Source of the DNA: Candidatus Gastranaerophilales bacterium
GTDB lineage: Bacteria; Cyanobacteriota; Vampirovibrionia; Gastranaerophilales; Gastranaerophilaceae
Direction of reading: 5' to 3'
Assembly: GCA_944325665.1 (NCBI GenBank)
Contig: CALVAY010000001.1
Span: 62,001 to 126,000 of the forward strand
Length of the DNA stretch: 64,000 nucleotides
The notes beneath the pieces were generated by a model. The model made no database searches and was not told where the DNA came from. It saw nothing but the letters and a program-made list of their open reading frames with translations. Made by a program: the position numbers and the translations under genes. The first letter of the stretch is position 1, and the number at the start of each line of letters is the position of its first letter. This document shows positions 1-8,245 of this stretch, one piece after another.

Positions 1-662
1 ATCAAAAACTTTTAGAAGAAGCTCCTTCACCTGCTATTAGCGAAGATATAAGAAAAGCAATGGGCCAAGCTGCTGTTAATGCTGCAAAAGCTATTAACTA
101 CGAAGGCGCAGGTACAATTGAGTTTTTACTTGATGAAACCGATCCAAAAAATAAAAAATGGTATTTTATGGAGATGAACACAAGGGTTCAGGTTGAACAC
201 TGTGTTTCTGAAATGATTTCAGGAGTTGACATCGTAAAAGAACAGGTAAGAGTTGCGGCAGGTCAAAGGCTTAGCGTAAAACAAGAAGATATTTGCCTAA
301 GGGGCCATGCTATTGAATGCAGAATTAACGCTGAAGACCCTGACAGAGACTTTATGCCTTTTGCAGGTAAAATTGAAGGCTACATTGCCCCCGGTGGTTT
401 TGGCGTAAGAGTTGATTCGCACGTTTACACGGGATACAAAATTCCGCCTTATTACGATTCAATGGTAGGCAAATTGATTTGTTGGGGTAAGGACCGCGAA
501 GAAGCCAGAAACAGAATGCTAAGAGCTTTAAACGAATACGTTATTACGGGTATTAAAACTACAATTCCTTTCCACAGGGAAATTTTAAACGATGACGTAT
601 TTATCAGCGGTAACTTTAACACAAGCTTTTTAGAGAAAAGCTTTAAGAAAAATGCAGATTAA
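1..662 (+). CDS. accC: Acetyl-CoA carboxylase biotin carboxylase subunit, 3' part
   Basis: The frame is open from base 3 and ends at TAA 660-662, giving the last ~219 residues of an ATP-grasp biotin carboxylase; the start lies outside the window. Visible family motifs are EMNTRVQVEH (catalytic region), RGHAIECRINAEDP and PPYYDSMVGKLI, in the order found in bacterial AccC. The enzyme carboxylates biotin on the carrier protein AccB in the first step of fatty-acid synthesis. Its last 11 bases overlap the start of the next gene, so the two are probably co-transcribed. Pyruvate carboxylase shares this domain, but the protein ends right after it, as AccC does. Confidence 0.95.
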   Translation, partial: QKLLEEAPSPAISEDIRKAMGQAAVNAAKAINYEGAGTIEFLLDETDPKNKKWYFMEMNTRVQVEHCVSEMISGVDIVKEQVRVAAGQRLSVKQEDICLRGHAIECRINAEDPDRDFMPFAGKIEGYIAPGGFGVRVDSHVYTGYKIPPYYDSMVGKLICWGKDREEARNRMLRALNEYVITGIKTTIPFHREILNDDVFISGNFNTSFLEKSFKKNAD

Positions 663-1770
663 TTTTGATAATAAAATAAATGAAATAATTAAAATTTTAG
701 CCCTTGAAGCCGAGCGTTTCGGGGTTAAAATTTATTTCATAGGCGGCTTGGTGCGAGATGTCCTTATGGGCAAAAAGCCTTTGGATATTGATATTTTAGT
801 CGAAGGGGATGCTATTGAATTCGTCCAATCTCTTGGCGACTTTGTTCAAATAAAGTCTTTGCATAAAGATTTTGGCACGATAAAGACGCAAATTTTAGAT
901 GTAGATATAGATTTTGCTTCAACAAGAAAGGAAATTTATCCGATTTCAGGATGTTTGCCCACTGTTGAAAAAATCGGCTGCAAGCTGGAAGAAGACTTAA
1001 TAAGACGTGATTTTACAATTAACGCAATGGCTTTTTTAATTAATCCTAATCTTGATTTTACTCTTGTAGATAAATTTTCAGGCCAAGAGGACTTAAAAAA
1101 AGGTATTTTAAGACTATTGCACGACAACAGCATAATTGACGACCCCACAAGGATTTTAAGGGGATTAGATTTTGAGCTTAGGTTTAATTTTAAGTTTGAT
1201 TCAAATGCTCAAAAATTAATTCAAGAGTATCTTAAAGCTCCAAATCGCGAGGGTTTAAGTGTTGATAGGGTAATTTTAACGCTAAGGAAGCTTTTTTGCT
1301 CTCCTGATAGGGCGCAAAAGGCATTTAGAGAGTTTTTAAAGAGAAATTATTATAAAATTTTATTTGATAAATGTGATTTAAATTATTCGGAAATAGAAAA
1401 AGCCGTTTCGCTTTTTTCGCCCGAAAATCTCTCCGAGGTTTATATTAACTACATATTTGCTCAAAATATAGAAAAAAAAGAGTTTAAAAACAGGGTTGAA
1501 ATATATAAATATTTTAAAACCTTAAATGTTGAAGATTTGTGCGTGTATTGGGCAAAAACCAAGGATGATAATGCAATTTTGTATTTTAATAAATTAAAAA
1601 ATGTTGAGCTTAAAATCTCGGGTCAGGATTTATTAAATTTAGGTTTTAAGCAAGGCAAGATTTTCGGTGAAATTTTTGACGCTCTACTTGAAGCTAAATT
1701 GGCTGATAATTGCGATATAGAAAGCTTTGAGGACGAGATTGAATTTGTTAAAAACAATTTTTTAAAATAA
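652..1770 (+). CDS. tRNA nucleotidyltransferase (CCA-adding family, class II)
   Basis: A 372-residue class II nucleotidyltransferase/poly(A) polymerase-family protein. The head-domain signature GGLVRDVLMG (residues 31-40) is followed by the metal-binding pair D45/D47 in LDIDILV, then RRDFTINAMAF, then DDPTRILRG. These enzymes add or repair the 3' CCA end of tRNA. The usual LRAxRF after the DPTR motif reads LRGLDF here, so the conserved Arg is Asp. Cyanobacteria, Aquifex and Deinococcus can split the activity into separate CC-adding and A-adding enzymes, so specificity cannot be assigned from this copy alone. The start overlaps the accC stop. Confidence 0.85.
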   Translation: MQINFDNKINEIIKILALEAERFGVKIYFIGGLVRDVLMGKKPLDIDILVEGDAIEFVQSLGDFVQIKSLHKDFGTIKTQILDVDIDFASTRKEIYPISGCLPTVEKIGCKLEEDLIRRDFTINAMAFLINPNLDFTLVDKFSGQEDLKKGILRLLHDNSIIDDPTRILRGLDFELRFNFKFDSNAQKLIQEYLKAPNREGLSVDRVILTLRKLFCSPDRAQKAFREFLKRNYYKILFDKCDLNYSEIEKAVSLFSPENLSEVYINYIFAQNIEKKEFKNRVEIYKYFKTLNVEDLCVYWAKTKDDNAILYFNKLKNVELKISGQDLLNLGFKQGKIFGEIFDALLEAKLADNCDIESFEDEIEFVKNNFLK

Positions 1771-2105
1771 CCATACTTTAGTATGAGAAAATTTAAACTC
1801 TATTATAATGTATTATCTCTTAAAAAAAACGTAATATGATAATGTCAAAACAAGGAACGACAATTACATATTTTGTAAAAAGTTAATTGGATGACAAAGG
1901 ATGATAATAAATTTCCCCATGGTCTTTATGCCTTCGTTGGCTTGCTTTGGAGCGATTTTTATCGTTCTTGTATGAAACCTTGAAGAAAATTATTTATAAG
2001 TTTTGTAAAAACTTCGAAAAAAGATGTTAAAAATTTTCAAAATGGGTGAATTACTAATTTATACACAAGGAAGTATTTTTAGTCAATCGAAAGGAGATTC
2101 AGATT
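1771..2105 (+). promoter_or_regulatory. Flagellin leader region with several CsrA-type sites
   Basis: This 335-bp region before flagellin holds no convincing gene. ACAAGGA occurs at 1850-1856. ACAAAGGATG occurs at 1894-1903. ACAAGGAAGT at 2065-2074 matches the CsrA consensus ACANGGANGT exactly. A further GGA at 2093-2095 sits in the ribosome-binding site AAAGGAGA. Spacing between the last two GGA cores is 24 nt, like the paired sites of Bacillus hag. A perfect 7-bp hairpin (AAGTTTT/AAAACTT, loop GTA) lies at 1998-2014. A possible -10 box TATAAT is at 1804-1809 without a clear -35. No good sigma-28 promoter was found. Confidence 0.55.
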
Positions 2106-2978
2106 ATGGCTATTGTGGTTAACACAAACATTCAATCTTTACAAGTTCAAACAAACTTAAACAATGTTTCAGACGCGATGAACCAAGCTATGAAGAGAAT
2201 GACTACCGGCTTGAAAATCAACTCTGCAGCGGATGATGCAGCTGGTTTGGTAATTTCAAAAGGTATCGAAACTCAAACTCGTGGTTCTCAAGTAGCTAAA
2301 AGCAACGCTCAATCAGGTGTTAACTTGATGGAAACAGCTGAAGGTAACTTGGCTGTTATGCAAGACAACTTCATGAGAATTCGTGACTTGACTTTGCAAG
2401 CTATGAACGGCGGTCAAACAACTGACCAATTACAAGCTCTTCAAGACGAAGCAACAGCTCGTTTAGCTGAAATCGACAGAATTGCAACAGGTGCAAAATT
2501 TAACACATTTGACCTATTTGGTGGCGCAACTCACGACAGCGATGCTGAAGAAGTAACTCTTCAAATCGGTACAGGTAGTGATGATGCAGTTGATACAATC
2601 ACAATTTCTGATGTATTTAACGATGCTCACGTTTCTACCCTAACAGGTACAGGTGCATTTACATCAAAATTCGTTGACGGTGCTGACCCTGCTGCCCTAA
2701 CTGATATGCAAGACCAATTAGATGCAATTGACGCAGCTATCGCTGAAATTTCAGCAAGAAGAGGTACAATTGGTGCTGTTACAAACAGATTAGATTCTGT
2801 AATGAGTCAGTTAGATACACAGTATCAAAACTTATCAGCTGCAAATTCACGTATCGTGGATGCTGATATCGCAACTGAGTCATCTAACTACACTAAAAAC
2901 TCAATTCTACAACAAGCATCAGCTGCTCTATTGGTTCAAGCAAACCAACAACCAAACATTGCATTGTCTTTAATATAG
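2106..2978 (+). CDS. fliC: Flagellin
   Basis: A 290-residue flagellin made almost only of the conserved D0/D1 domains. The N-terminus carries the NTNIQSL and GLKINSAADDAAG signatures; the C-terminus has ANSRIVDADIATES and ends NIALSLI. The variable D2/D3 part is short (roughly residues 140-200), giving a small filament subunit. R91, L95 and E115 align with the Salmonella TLR5 contact residues R90, L94 and E114. The start follows AAAGGAG with 7-nt spacing. Codon use is biased like the other highly expressed genes here. It is monocistronic and ends at a strong hairpin terminator. The convergent fliW-csrA operon encodes its predicted regulators. Confidence 0.97.
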   Translation: MAIVVNTNIQSLQVQTNLNNVSDAMNQAMKRMTTGLKINSAADDAAGLVISKGIETQTRGSQVAKSNAQSGVNLMETAEGNLAVMQDNFMRIRDLTLQAMNGGQTTDQLQALQDEATARLAEIDRIATGAKFNTFDLFGGATHDSDAEEVTLQIGTGSDDAVDTITISDVFNDAHVSTLTGTGAFTSKFVDGADPAALTDMQDQLDAIDAAIAEISARRGTIGAVTNRLDSVMSQLDTQYQNLSAANSRIVDADIATESSNYTKNSILQQASAALLVQANQQPNIALSLI

Positions 2979-3001
2979 TAGATAACTACTTATTAAACAT
3001 T

Positions 3002-3038
3002 TTGAACCCTCAAGTTATACTTGGGGGTTCAATTTTTT
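3002..3038 (+). terminator. Flagellin rho-independent terminator
   Basis: Arms 3002-3014 (TTGAACCCTCAAG) and 3020-3032 (CTTGGGGGTTCAA) pair with one G-T wobble around a 5-nt loop and are followed by six T residues. The stop codon of the convergent TPR gene lies in the loop. Confidence 0.9.
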
Positions 3039-3617
3039 CTCTATTTCTTTTTTAAATTCAAGCGCGGGAAAATAATCGGGCGCTGAATTTAGTGCGTTAA
3101 TTATGCTTTTATATGCTTCTTTATATTCTTGTTCAAGATAATAAGCCTGTGCTTCAATAAAGTGTGCTTCAGGGTCTTGAAAGAACATTTTTTTTGACTC
3201 TGCTAAAAACTGGTGAGTTAACTTATAATATTCATTTGCAAATAGAACCCTTGCGATAAATTTATACGTTTCAGGATTGCTTTTGGCAAAAATGTTGCAA
3301 GCGCTTATCATATTCTCTGCCCAGTCAAGGTGATTGCTTATAATAAAAAGATTTATATAAACCTCTAAAAATGCCCTGACTTGAAAAAAGGTTGGCTGTT
3401 CTTTTACTTTTAGTTTTATTATATCAAGTACAATTAGTCCCCATTTTGTTGCAATATCAGGAGATTTTTCCTTTTTCCAATAGTCTTTTGCTTTTTTCTC
3501 ATCACCCAATAAAAGTGAGCACAAACCCGCTTCATAGTAGACTTTTCCCACATCAAAAAGCCTCAAAGCCTCTTTATAATCCCCAATATAAAATAATTCT
3601 TTTGCTTTGTTGAGCAT
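3015..3617 (-). CDS. TPR-repeat protein
   Basis: A 200-residue soluble, helical protein with TPR-like repeats at both ends (AKELFYIGDYKEALRLFD near residue 5; EAHFIEAQAYYLEQEYKEAY near residue 150). No signal peptide or enzyme motif is visible. It starts just after the csrA stop and is the last gene of the exported TPR-fliW-csrA operon, facing flagellin. A helper role in flagellar regulation or assembly is only positional inference. Confidence 0.7.
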   Translation of the reverse strand: MLNKAKELFYIGDYKEALRLFDVGKVYYEAGLCSLLLGDEKKAKDYWKKEKSPDIATKWGLIVLDIIKLKVKEQPTFFQVRAFLEVYINLFIISNHLDWAENMISACNIFAKSNPETYKFIARVLFANEYYKLTHQFLAESKKMFFQDPEAHFIEAQAYYLEQEYKEAYKSIINALNSAPDYFPALEFKKEIEKKLNPQV

Positions 3618-3618
3618 A

Positions 3619-3888
3619 TTAGTTTGTGTTTTTAAGTTTATCTAAAAGATTGAAATCAGACTTTCCTTGAGTATTTTTGCTTATTGTATCCAAGGTTTTA
3701 ATGTCTGCATTATGCGACATTTCATTTGCTTTTTTGATTTCTTTATATATTTCTTCTCTAAATACCTGCACGTTGCTAGGCGCTTTAATACCAATTTTAA
3801 CGGCATTTTTGTAAGTTTCAAGTATAACAACTTCAATGTCGTCATTTATAATTAATTTCTGATTTAATTTTCTTGTAAGTATTAACAT
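3619..3888 (-). CDS. csrA: Carbon storage regulator CsrA
   Basis: The N-terminal ~60 residues are canonical CsrA: MLILTRKLNQKLIINDDIEV, then VKIGIKAPSNVQVFREEIYKEI. The second segment includes the V-x-R-E-E-I RNA-binding strand, with the conserved Arg at about residue 44. CsrA dimers bind GGA loops in mRNA leaders and block translation. At 89 residues it carries a polar tail of ~25 residues beyond the usual length. The start codon overlaps the fliW stop (TAATG), so the two are translationally coupled. The GGA motifs ahead of flagellin (1850-2095) are its likely target. Confidence 0.96.
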   Translation of the reverse strand: MLILTRKLNQKLIINDDIEVVILETYKNAVKIGIKAPSNVQVFREEIYKEIKKANEMSHNADIKTLDTISKNTQGKSDFNLLDKLKNTN

Positions 3889-4379
3889 TATTTATCGCTC
3901 TGTTTAGCTGCTGCCGTTTTTTCTTCGGTTTTTTCTTCTTTTTCAAACAAGGGGTGTTTTACCGAAAATTTATTATCTTTTAGTATTATTTGCATTGCAT
4001 TTTTGTTTGTAGTGTTCACTATAATTGGTGCAAGCAAATTAATTGTTGCTCCTTGAGGGTTGGTTTGAGGTATTGTTACGATATTAAGTGCTAAAACCTC
4101 TTCGGCCCCTTTTATACCCAATTTAAGTGCATCCTCATCGCTCAATTCAAATTGATAATCAATATCAAAATAACTGCATAGTGTAATAGGGAATGCTAAA
4201 TCTTTATCCTCAACAGATTGCAGCCACTTAAAAGGTGAGTCGGGCCTGTAATCAATCAGGGTAAATTTTTTGTGATTAGGGTAACCTATAATAGGAGATA
4301 TAAAATTAAAGAGCAGGTTGCTATCTATTTCTATCTCTCCAAAACGTGTGGTTTGTATTTTTTCTAAATTCTTTTCCAT
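3888..4379 (-). CDS. fliW: Flagellar assembly factor FliW
   Basis: A 163-residue FliW-family protein. Visible features are the N-terminal TTRFGEIEID strand, the FKWLQSVEDKDLAFPI segment and the NPQGATINLLAPI segment typical of the family. In Bacillus, FliW binds free flagellin or CsrA and releases CsrA repression as flagellin is exported. It lies immediately upstream of csrA with a 1-nt overlap, the usual arrangement. The charged C-terminal tail (EKEEKTEEKTAAAKQSDK) is an extension. Confidence 0.93.
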   Translation of the reverse strand: MEKNLEKIQTTRFGEIEIDSNLLFNFISPIIGYPNHKKFTLIDYRPDSPFKWLQSVEDKDLAFPITLCSYFDIDYQFELSDEDALKLGIKGAEEVLALNIVTIPQTNPQGATINLLAPIIVNTTNKNAMQIILKDNKFSVKHPLFEKEEKTEEKTAAAKQSDK

Positions 4380-4387
4380 ATTCTTCT

Positions 4388-5236
4388 CTAGTTGTTACTG
4401 CCAAAGTCAAATCCTGACATGCCTTGATTCATAAGCATGGACTGAATTAATTCAGGACTTATGTTCTGCGTGCCTTGTGAATTTTTTTGTGCCATCAGAT
4501 AAGGCAGCAAGTTCACAAAATTATTGTTATTGTTGTTATTATTGTTATTTTGCATACCTGCACTTAGCATGCTTAATTGTGCTAACTGCGGATTGTTGTA
4601 CATTTGCATATTTTGAAATTGATTCATATATGCCATATTCATTGGGTTGTAGCCGACTTTTGCAAGTATTTTAACAGCGGCTGCAATTTGAGCATCGGTT
4701 GGTTCAAGTTCATCTTTTGCATCATTTATGAAATTATAATGCTCCATATTCGGTTTTTTATCCGCATTAAATGTTTCTTGAATGTTTTTCAATTCTTGCT
4801 GTTGTATGCTTTTCTTTAGTTCGGGGTGCATAAACTCGCCTGATTCAATAAATTTTGAGATATCTTCGCTTTCTTTATCGGTGGCTTTAAAACAAGTTTT
4901 ATTTTGAGGATTATCAAGGCAAGACAAAGCTTTTTTGGAGTAATCCACAAGAACCTTTTCACTTCCTTGATTAACTACCATTTCGTAATGTTTTTTTGCT
5001 TCATCTTTAAGACCGATTTTTGTATAAACAAGTGCCAAGTAGTACTTTGCGAAAATATCATTTGGGTTTTTCTTTAGCGCCTCTTGCATATCTTGTATGC
5101 AGCCTGTGTAGTTAGCTTTTTTGTAGTTTGCAATTCCCGAGTAAACCTCTTTGCTTACAGCTTTTGTAGCTGCGTAAGATAGGCCTGTGGTCAGGATTAT
5201 TGTAAACGCCAATATTAAACTCGTAATTTTTTTCAT
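4388..5236 (-). CDS. Exported TPR protein with polyasparagine tract
   Basis: A 282-residue protein with a signal peptide (MKKITSLILAFTIILTTGLSYA) and two TPR units (about residues 30-100). The middle is charged, and the C-terminal part is rich in Asn, Gln and Met. Residues 230-239 are ten consecutive Asn, encoded by mixed AAC and AAT codons. The start follows AAGGAAG. It lies 8 nt before fliW and is the first gene of that operon, so it may share flagellin-linked regulation. Function unknown; the location is presumably periplasmic or on the surface. Confidence 0.75.
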   Translation of the reverse strand: MKKITSLILAFTIILTTGLSYAATKAVSKEVYSGIANYKKANYTGCIQDMQEALKKNPNDIFAKYYLALVYTKIGLKDEAKKHYEMVVNQGSEKVLVDYSKKALSCLDNPQNKTCFKATDKESEDISKFIESGEFMHPELKKSIQQQELKNIQETFNADKKPNMEHYNFINDAKDELEPTDAQIAAAVKILAKVGYNPMNMAYMNQFQNMQMYNNPQLAQLSMLSAGMQNNNNNNNNNNFVNLLPYLMAQKNSQGTQNISPELIQSMLMNQGMSGFDFGSNN

Positions 5237-5261
5237 ACTAAACTTCCTTATTCATTATTAT

Positions 5262-5289
5262 TTTATAATGTTTTTTGCCGAAAAGACAA
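5262..5289 (-). promoter_or_regulatory. Promoter of the exported TPR-fliW-csrA operon
   Basis: On the minus strand, TTGTCT (5284-5289) and TATAAA (5262-5267) are separated by 16 bp, about 25 bp upstream of the first ATG of the operon. This is a good sigma-70-type match. No sigma-28 box was seen. Confidence 0.5.
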
Positions 5290-5472
5290 GAATTTTAACG
5301 TTATTTACAAAAATGTAATATATTTAATGTAGCGAACTTTTTTGAAATTTATTCAATGTAATTTAAGATTTTCATACAAAAAGTGGAAAAAACTTAAAAA
5401 GACTATATTTAATTTTCCCTCAACGATATAATATAACATGAATTTGTGAACTATTTAATTTTAGGATTGGTA

Positions 5473-5703
5473 ATGAAAATTAAAATTCGAGAAACGGCGA
5501 AAGAAAAGAAAGGATACAGTCTTTATAAACTTGCGAAGGAATTAAACTTGCCACAGCAAACGGTTTATTCCTGGGCAAACGGAAGAACACAACCGTCGTA
5601 TGAAAATATGGACAGATTGTGTGAAGCGCTTGACTGTACTATTGCTGACTTGCTTGAGTGTGAACCAATCCAGCACAAGTTAAATTTAAGAAGCTTGGGC
5701 TAA
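5473..5703 (+). CDS. XRE/Cro-family helix-turn-helix regulator
   Basis: A 76-residue single-domain HTH protein: SLYKLAKELNLPQQTVYSWA forms the HTH and the domain ends with CEALDCTIADLLE. The ATG at 5473 is preferred because AGGA lies 7 nt before it; a GTG at 5446 is in frame but has no ribosome-binding site. TATAAT at 5427-5432 is a possible -10. Proteins of this size resemble stand-alone Cro-like repressors. No partner toxin or phage gene is adjacent. Confidence 0.85.
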   Translation: MKIKIRETAKEKKGYSLYKLAKELNLPQQTVYSWANGRTQPSYENMDRLCEALDCTIADLLECEPIQHKLNLRSLG

Positions 5704-5704
5704 A

Positions 5705-6124
5705 TTATTTTTTTAGCAAAGTGCTCTCTTCTCTTAAAAGCATTTTGTTTAAGATTTCGGCACAATTTTCAACTATATTTGTGCAGTTTGCTTTTCTCTC
5801 AGGAGAACCAAAATCGAATCCCGAGCTTAAGACTTTGCAACAGGCAGCTTTGTGGGATTTTTTAAATTCATCAATAAATTCTTTTGCTAAAGCTCTTGCT
5901 TTATTTGTTTTATTTTTACCGTGTAAATAGCCTAAAACCATTTGTGAGCCTGCGACAGCACCGCAAAGACAACCGCTTGACATGCCACCTGAAAAAGAGG
6001 TTGCAATATTTAAACACTCTTCGCTTAAAAGCCCTGTATCAATAGCTGCTTTTACAATACTTTCCGAGCAAGAATAGCCGTTTTTGTAGTTTTCAACAGC
6101 TAATTTTTTTAAATCGTTTTCCAT
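5705..6124 (-). CDS. C_GCAxxG_C_C-family putative redox protein
   Basis: A 139-residue protein with conserved, spaced Cys residues: GYSCSES near residue 16, SSGCLCGAVAG near residue 50, AACCKVL near residue 95 and NCTNIVENC near residue 113. This is the pattern of the C_GCAxxG_C_C family, whose function is poorly known and thought to involve redox or metal binding. The start has GAGGA about 10 nt upstream. It converges with the HTH gene, with 1 bp between stops. Confidence 0.75.
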   Translation of the reverse strand: MENDLKKLAVENYKNGYSCSESIVKAAIDTGLLSEECLNIATSFSGGMSSGCLCGAVAGSQMVLGYLHGKNKTNKARALAKEFIDEFKKSHKAACCKVLSSGFDFGSPERKANCTNIVENCAEILNKMLLREESTLLKK

Positions 6125-6163
6125 ATAAAATCCTCAAATCTGTATAACCTTATAATAGCACAA

Positions 6164-6191
6164 AAAGAGGGGTTATTAACTACCCCTCTTT
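6164..6191 (-). terminator. Terminator after the SLH gene
   Basis: Perfect 10-bp inverted repeat (AAAGAGGGGT/ACCCCTCTTT, 8-nt loop), with a T run on the minus strand just after the SLH stop. Confidence 0.85.
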
Positions 6192-6210
6192 CACCTCATT
6201 TATCAGAGGA

Positions 6211-8091
6211 TTATTTATCGCAGCTTAGGCGTTGTTCGCCAAATGCGATAGTAACTTTTTCTTTCGGGTTAACTTTTGAAATTGCCATACCGTTCGGGTC
6301 AACAAGGTATGTAATTTCATCGGCTGATGTTTGAAGTGTGCCTAAAGTACCTGATAGAGCTGTTCTTGTTAAGTCAACAGGAGCTTTGAACGCAGTTTTT
6401 AAGCCGTCTTGATAGCTTCTGCCTGCTGCTCTGAATTTACCTGATAACAATTCGCCCGTACCTGTACCTGCTTGGTCGAAAATTGCTTCGGTTGCACTAG
6501 CGATACCGATAGCTGCACCACCGATTGTTCTTCCTGCTGTACCCAATACAGAACCTACCCAAGTGAACGGGAATTCTATTGCACGAACAAGGAAGTTAAC
6601 ATCTTTTTGTTTTTGAACCATTGCTGTGTGTACTTGGTTTGGCAACATTTCTTTGCATTTACCGTATGAAATTTCGTTGAAAGATAATTTTAATGCGCCG
6701 CTGTTGCATTTTGAAGGACGTACAACCTCTGTTACTTTACCTCTTACTGTTGAGCCGCAAGGGAAAGTAGTACCGTTGATTGTAATTTCGTTAAGTGTTG
6801 TTGCTGCGAATTGTTCGCCGACATTTGCGTTTTTGGCATTAATAATATCGTTCATTGAAAGTTCAAGTGTAGGAATTTGTACACAAGTTTCGGTTTCTGT
6901 GTATGTTTTCATGTTGTCTTGGCAAGGAGCACAAGCAGATTTAACATCTTTGTCGTAACCGCCTGCTACACGTACACCTTGAAGCATTGAGCTGATTTCA
7001 GCCCTTGTTGCTTTTTGGTTAGGACGAATTTTTGAGCTTGCTTCGTCTTTTAGAGCACCGTTGTCAATAGCTTTAGCTACACATTCTTTTGCCCAAGCCG
7101 GAACTTCGCATCCGTCAGAGTATTTTGATAAGATTTCGTCAGCTTTGCAAGCGTCCATAGGGCAGTTGATACCTTTTGATAAAATTGCAAGAGCTTCTGT
7201 TCTTGTGATGTTTCCGTTTGGTTTAAATAAACCGTTTTCGTAGCCCTTAATCATATCAGCGCTAACACCTTTGTTAATCGCTTCATAAGCCCAGTGTGAT
7301 TTGGGTACGTCAGGGAAATTACCTGCTTCAGACAAACATTGGTCGTCTAAGTTATAGCCTTTAACAACCATTGTAGCCATTTCAGCCCTTGATACGTTTT
7401 TGTTTGGTTTAAAGAATTTGTCAGGATAACCTACAACTATACATTGTTCGGTTAAACGGTTAATGTCTGCACTTGCCCAGTAGTTATCGGGTACATCGGG
7501 GTACATTTGATCACCAATGTTTGCAGCCATACCTGTTGTGTTGTTTGGGACTAATTCTTTGGTAATTTTTTTTGCCTCCATGCTTGTTGGAGATGATACG
7601 TTTGGTGCGGGGCAGCAGTCTGTTTGAGGCATATCTTGGATAATTGGTGCTGCTGCTCCTGTTGTGCAAGAATCATCAACCATAACGCCATTGTATGCTT
7701 CAAGCAGGTTATCGTTAACTGTTGCAGAATTGTTTTCACCTACGACTGAAGAATTAGCGTTTGTGTAGATTGAGTTAGGGTAAGCGTAAGTTTGCAAACC
7801 CGGTTGTTTTGCTTTTTCACAATTTGTTGGAGCATTGCATCCGCAATCTGTGCTTGCTGCTGCACCTGTCTGGCATGGGTCGCATTTGTGTTTTTTCTTT
7901 TTCTTTTCTTTTTTGCATTTGCATGGTGATTGATTACACTTTGAGCAAACTGCATTGTCCGGTGTTACTTTTTGTATTGCATCGGGGCAGCCGCAATCAG
8001 AAGTTAGAGGGCATGCCGCAAAGCTTACGGGAACCGTAAGTGCAAATACTGAAGCTACCGTTGCGCTTAGTACAAAATTTTTAATAGTCAT
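6211..8091 (-). CDS. SLH-domain exported surface protein
   Basis: A 626-residue exported protein. The ATG at 8091 is chosen because GGAGG sits just upstream and a signal peptide (MTIKNFVLSATVASVFA..SFAA) follows. Residues 27-95 form a Cys- and Lys-rich region with many CxC/CxxC pairs. Three SLH domains follow at about 197-245, 258-308 and 322-372 (YPDVPDNYWA, FPDVPKSHWA, YSDGCEVPAWA). The C-terminal third contains a Gly/Ala-rich segment. SLH domains hold proteins to pyruvylated wall polysaccharide, and a pyruvyl transferase is encoded at 15314-16414. No porin barrel like the cyanobacterial SLH-OprB proteins is recognisable. Biased codon use suggests high expression. Confidence 0.85.
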   Translation of the reverse strand: MTIKNFVLSATVASVFALTVPVSFAACPLTSDCGCPDAIQKVTPDNAVCSKCNQSPCKCKKEKKKKKHKCDPCQTGAAASTDCGCNAPTNCEKAKQPGLQTYAYPNSIYTNANSSVVGENNSATVNDNLLEAYNGVMVDDSCTTGAAAPIIQDMPQTDCCPAPNVSSPTSMEAKKITKELVPNNTTGMAANIGDQMYPDVPDNYWASADINRLTEQCIVVGYPDKFFKPNKNVSRAEMATMVVKGYNLDDQCLSEAGNFPDVPKSHWAYEAINKGVSADMIKGYENGLFKPNGNITRTEALAILSKGINCPMDACKADEILSKYSDGCEVPAWAKECVAKAIDNGALKDEASSKIRPNQKATRAEISSMLQGVRVAGGYDKDVKSACAPCQDNMKTYTETETCVQIPTLELSMNDIINAKNANVGEQFAATTLNEITINGTTFPCGSTVRGKVTEVVRPSKCNSGALKLSFNEISYGKCKEMLPNQVHTAMVQKQKDVNFLVRAIEFPFTWVGSVLGTAGRTIGGAAIGIASATEAIFDQAGTGTGELLSGKFRAAGRSYQDGLKTAFKAPVDLTRTALSGTLGTLQTSADEITYLVDPNGMAISKVNPKEKVTIAFGEQRLSCDK

Positions 8092-8133
8092 TCTTCCTCC
8101 TTTTATTGAAGATGCGTTTTGTTTGAAATGAAA

Positions 8134-8168
8134 AAATGCATAACTCATTTTTATTGAATTATGCATTT
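8134..8168. repeat. Inverted repeat upstream of the SLH gene
   Basis: Perfect 10-bp arms AAATGCATAA (8134-8143) and TTATGCATTT (8159-8168) with a 15-nt spacer, in the untranslated region before the SLH gene. It could be an mRNA hairpin or an operator; no T run follows on either strand. Confidence 0.5.
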
Positions 8169-8245
8169 GATAAACTATATCTTCATTACCATAAAAGGTT
8201 ATTCAAAAGGACTATTTAAATAAACCTTATTGGGCTTAAGTTCAA

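Noticed and set aside
1891-1983. A 30-codon frame in the flagellin leader
   Set aside because: No Shine-Dalgarno and overlaps a CsrA-type site; an uORF is possible but unsupported.
1771-2105. Sigma-28 promoter for flagellin
   Set aside because: TAAA and GATAA elements are present but with wrong spacing in every pairing tried.
4520-4549. Asn-codon run as a phase-variable simple repeat
   Set aside because: The codons are a mix of AAC and AAT, so slippage is unlikely.
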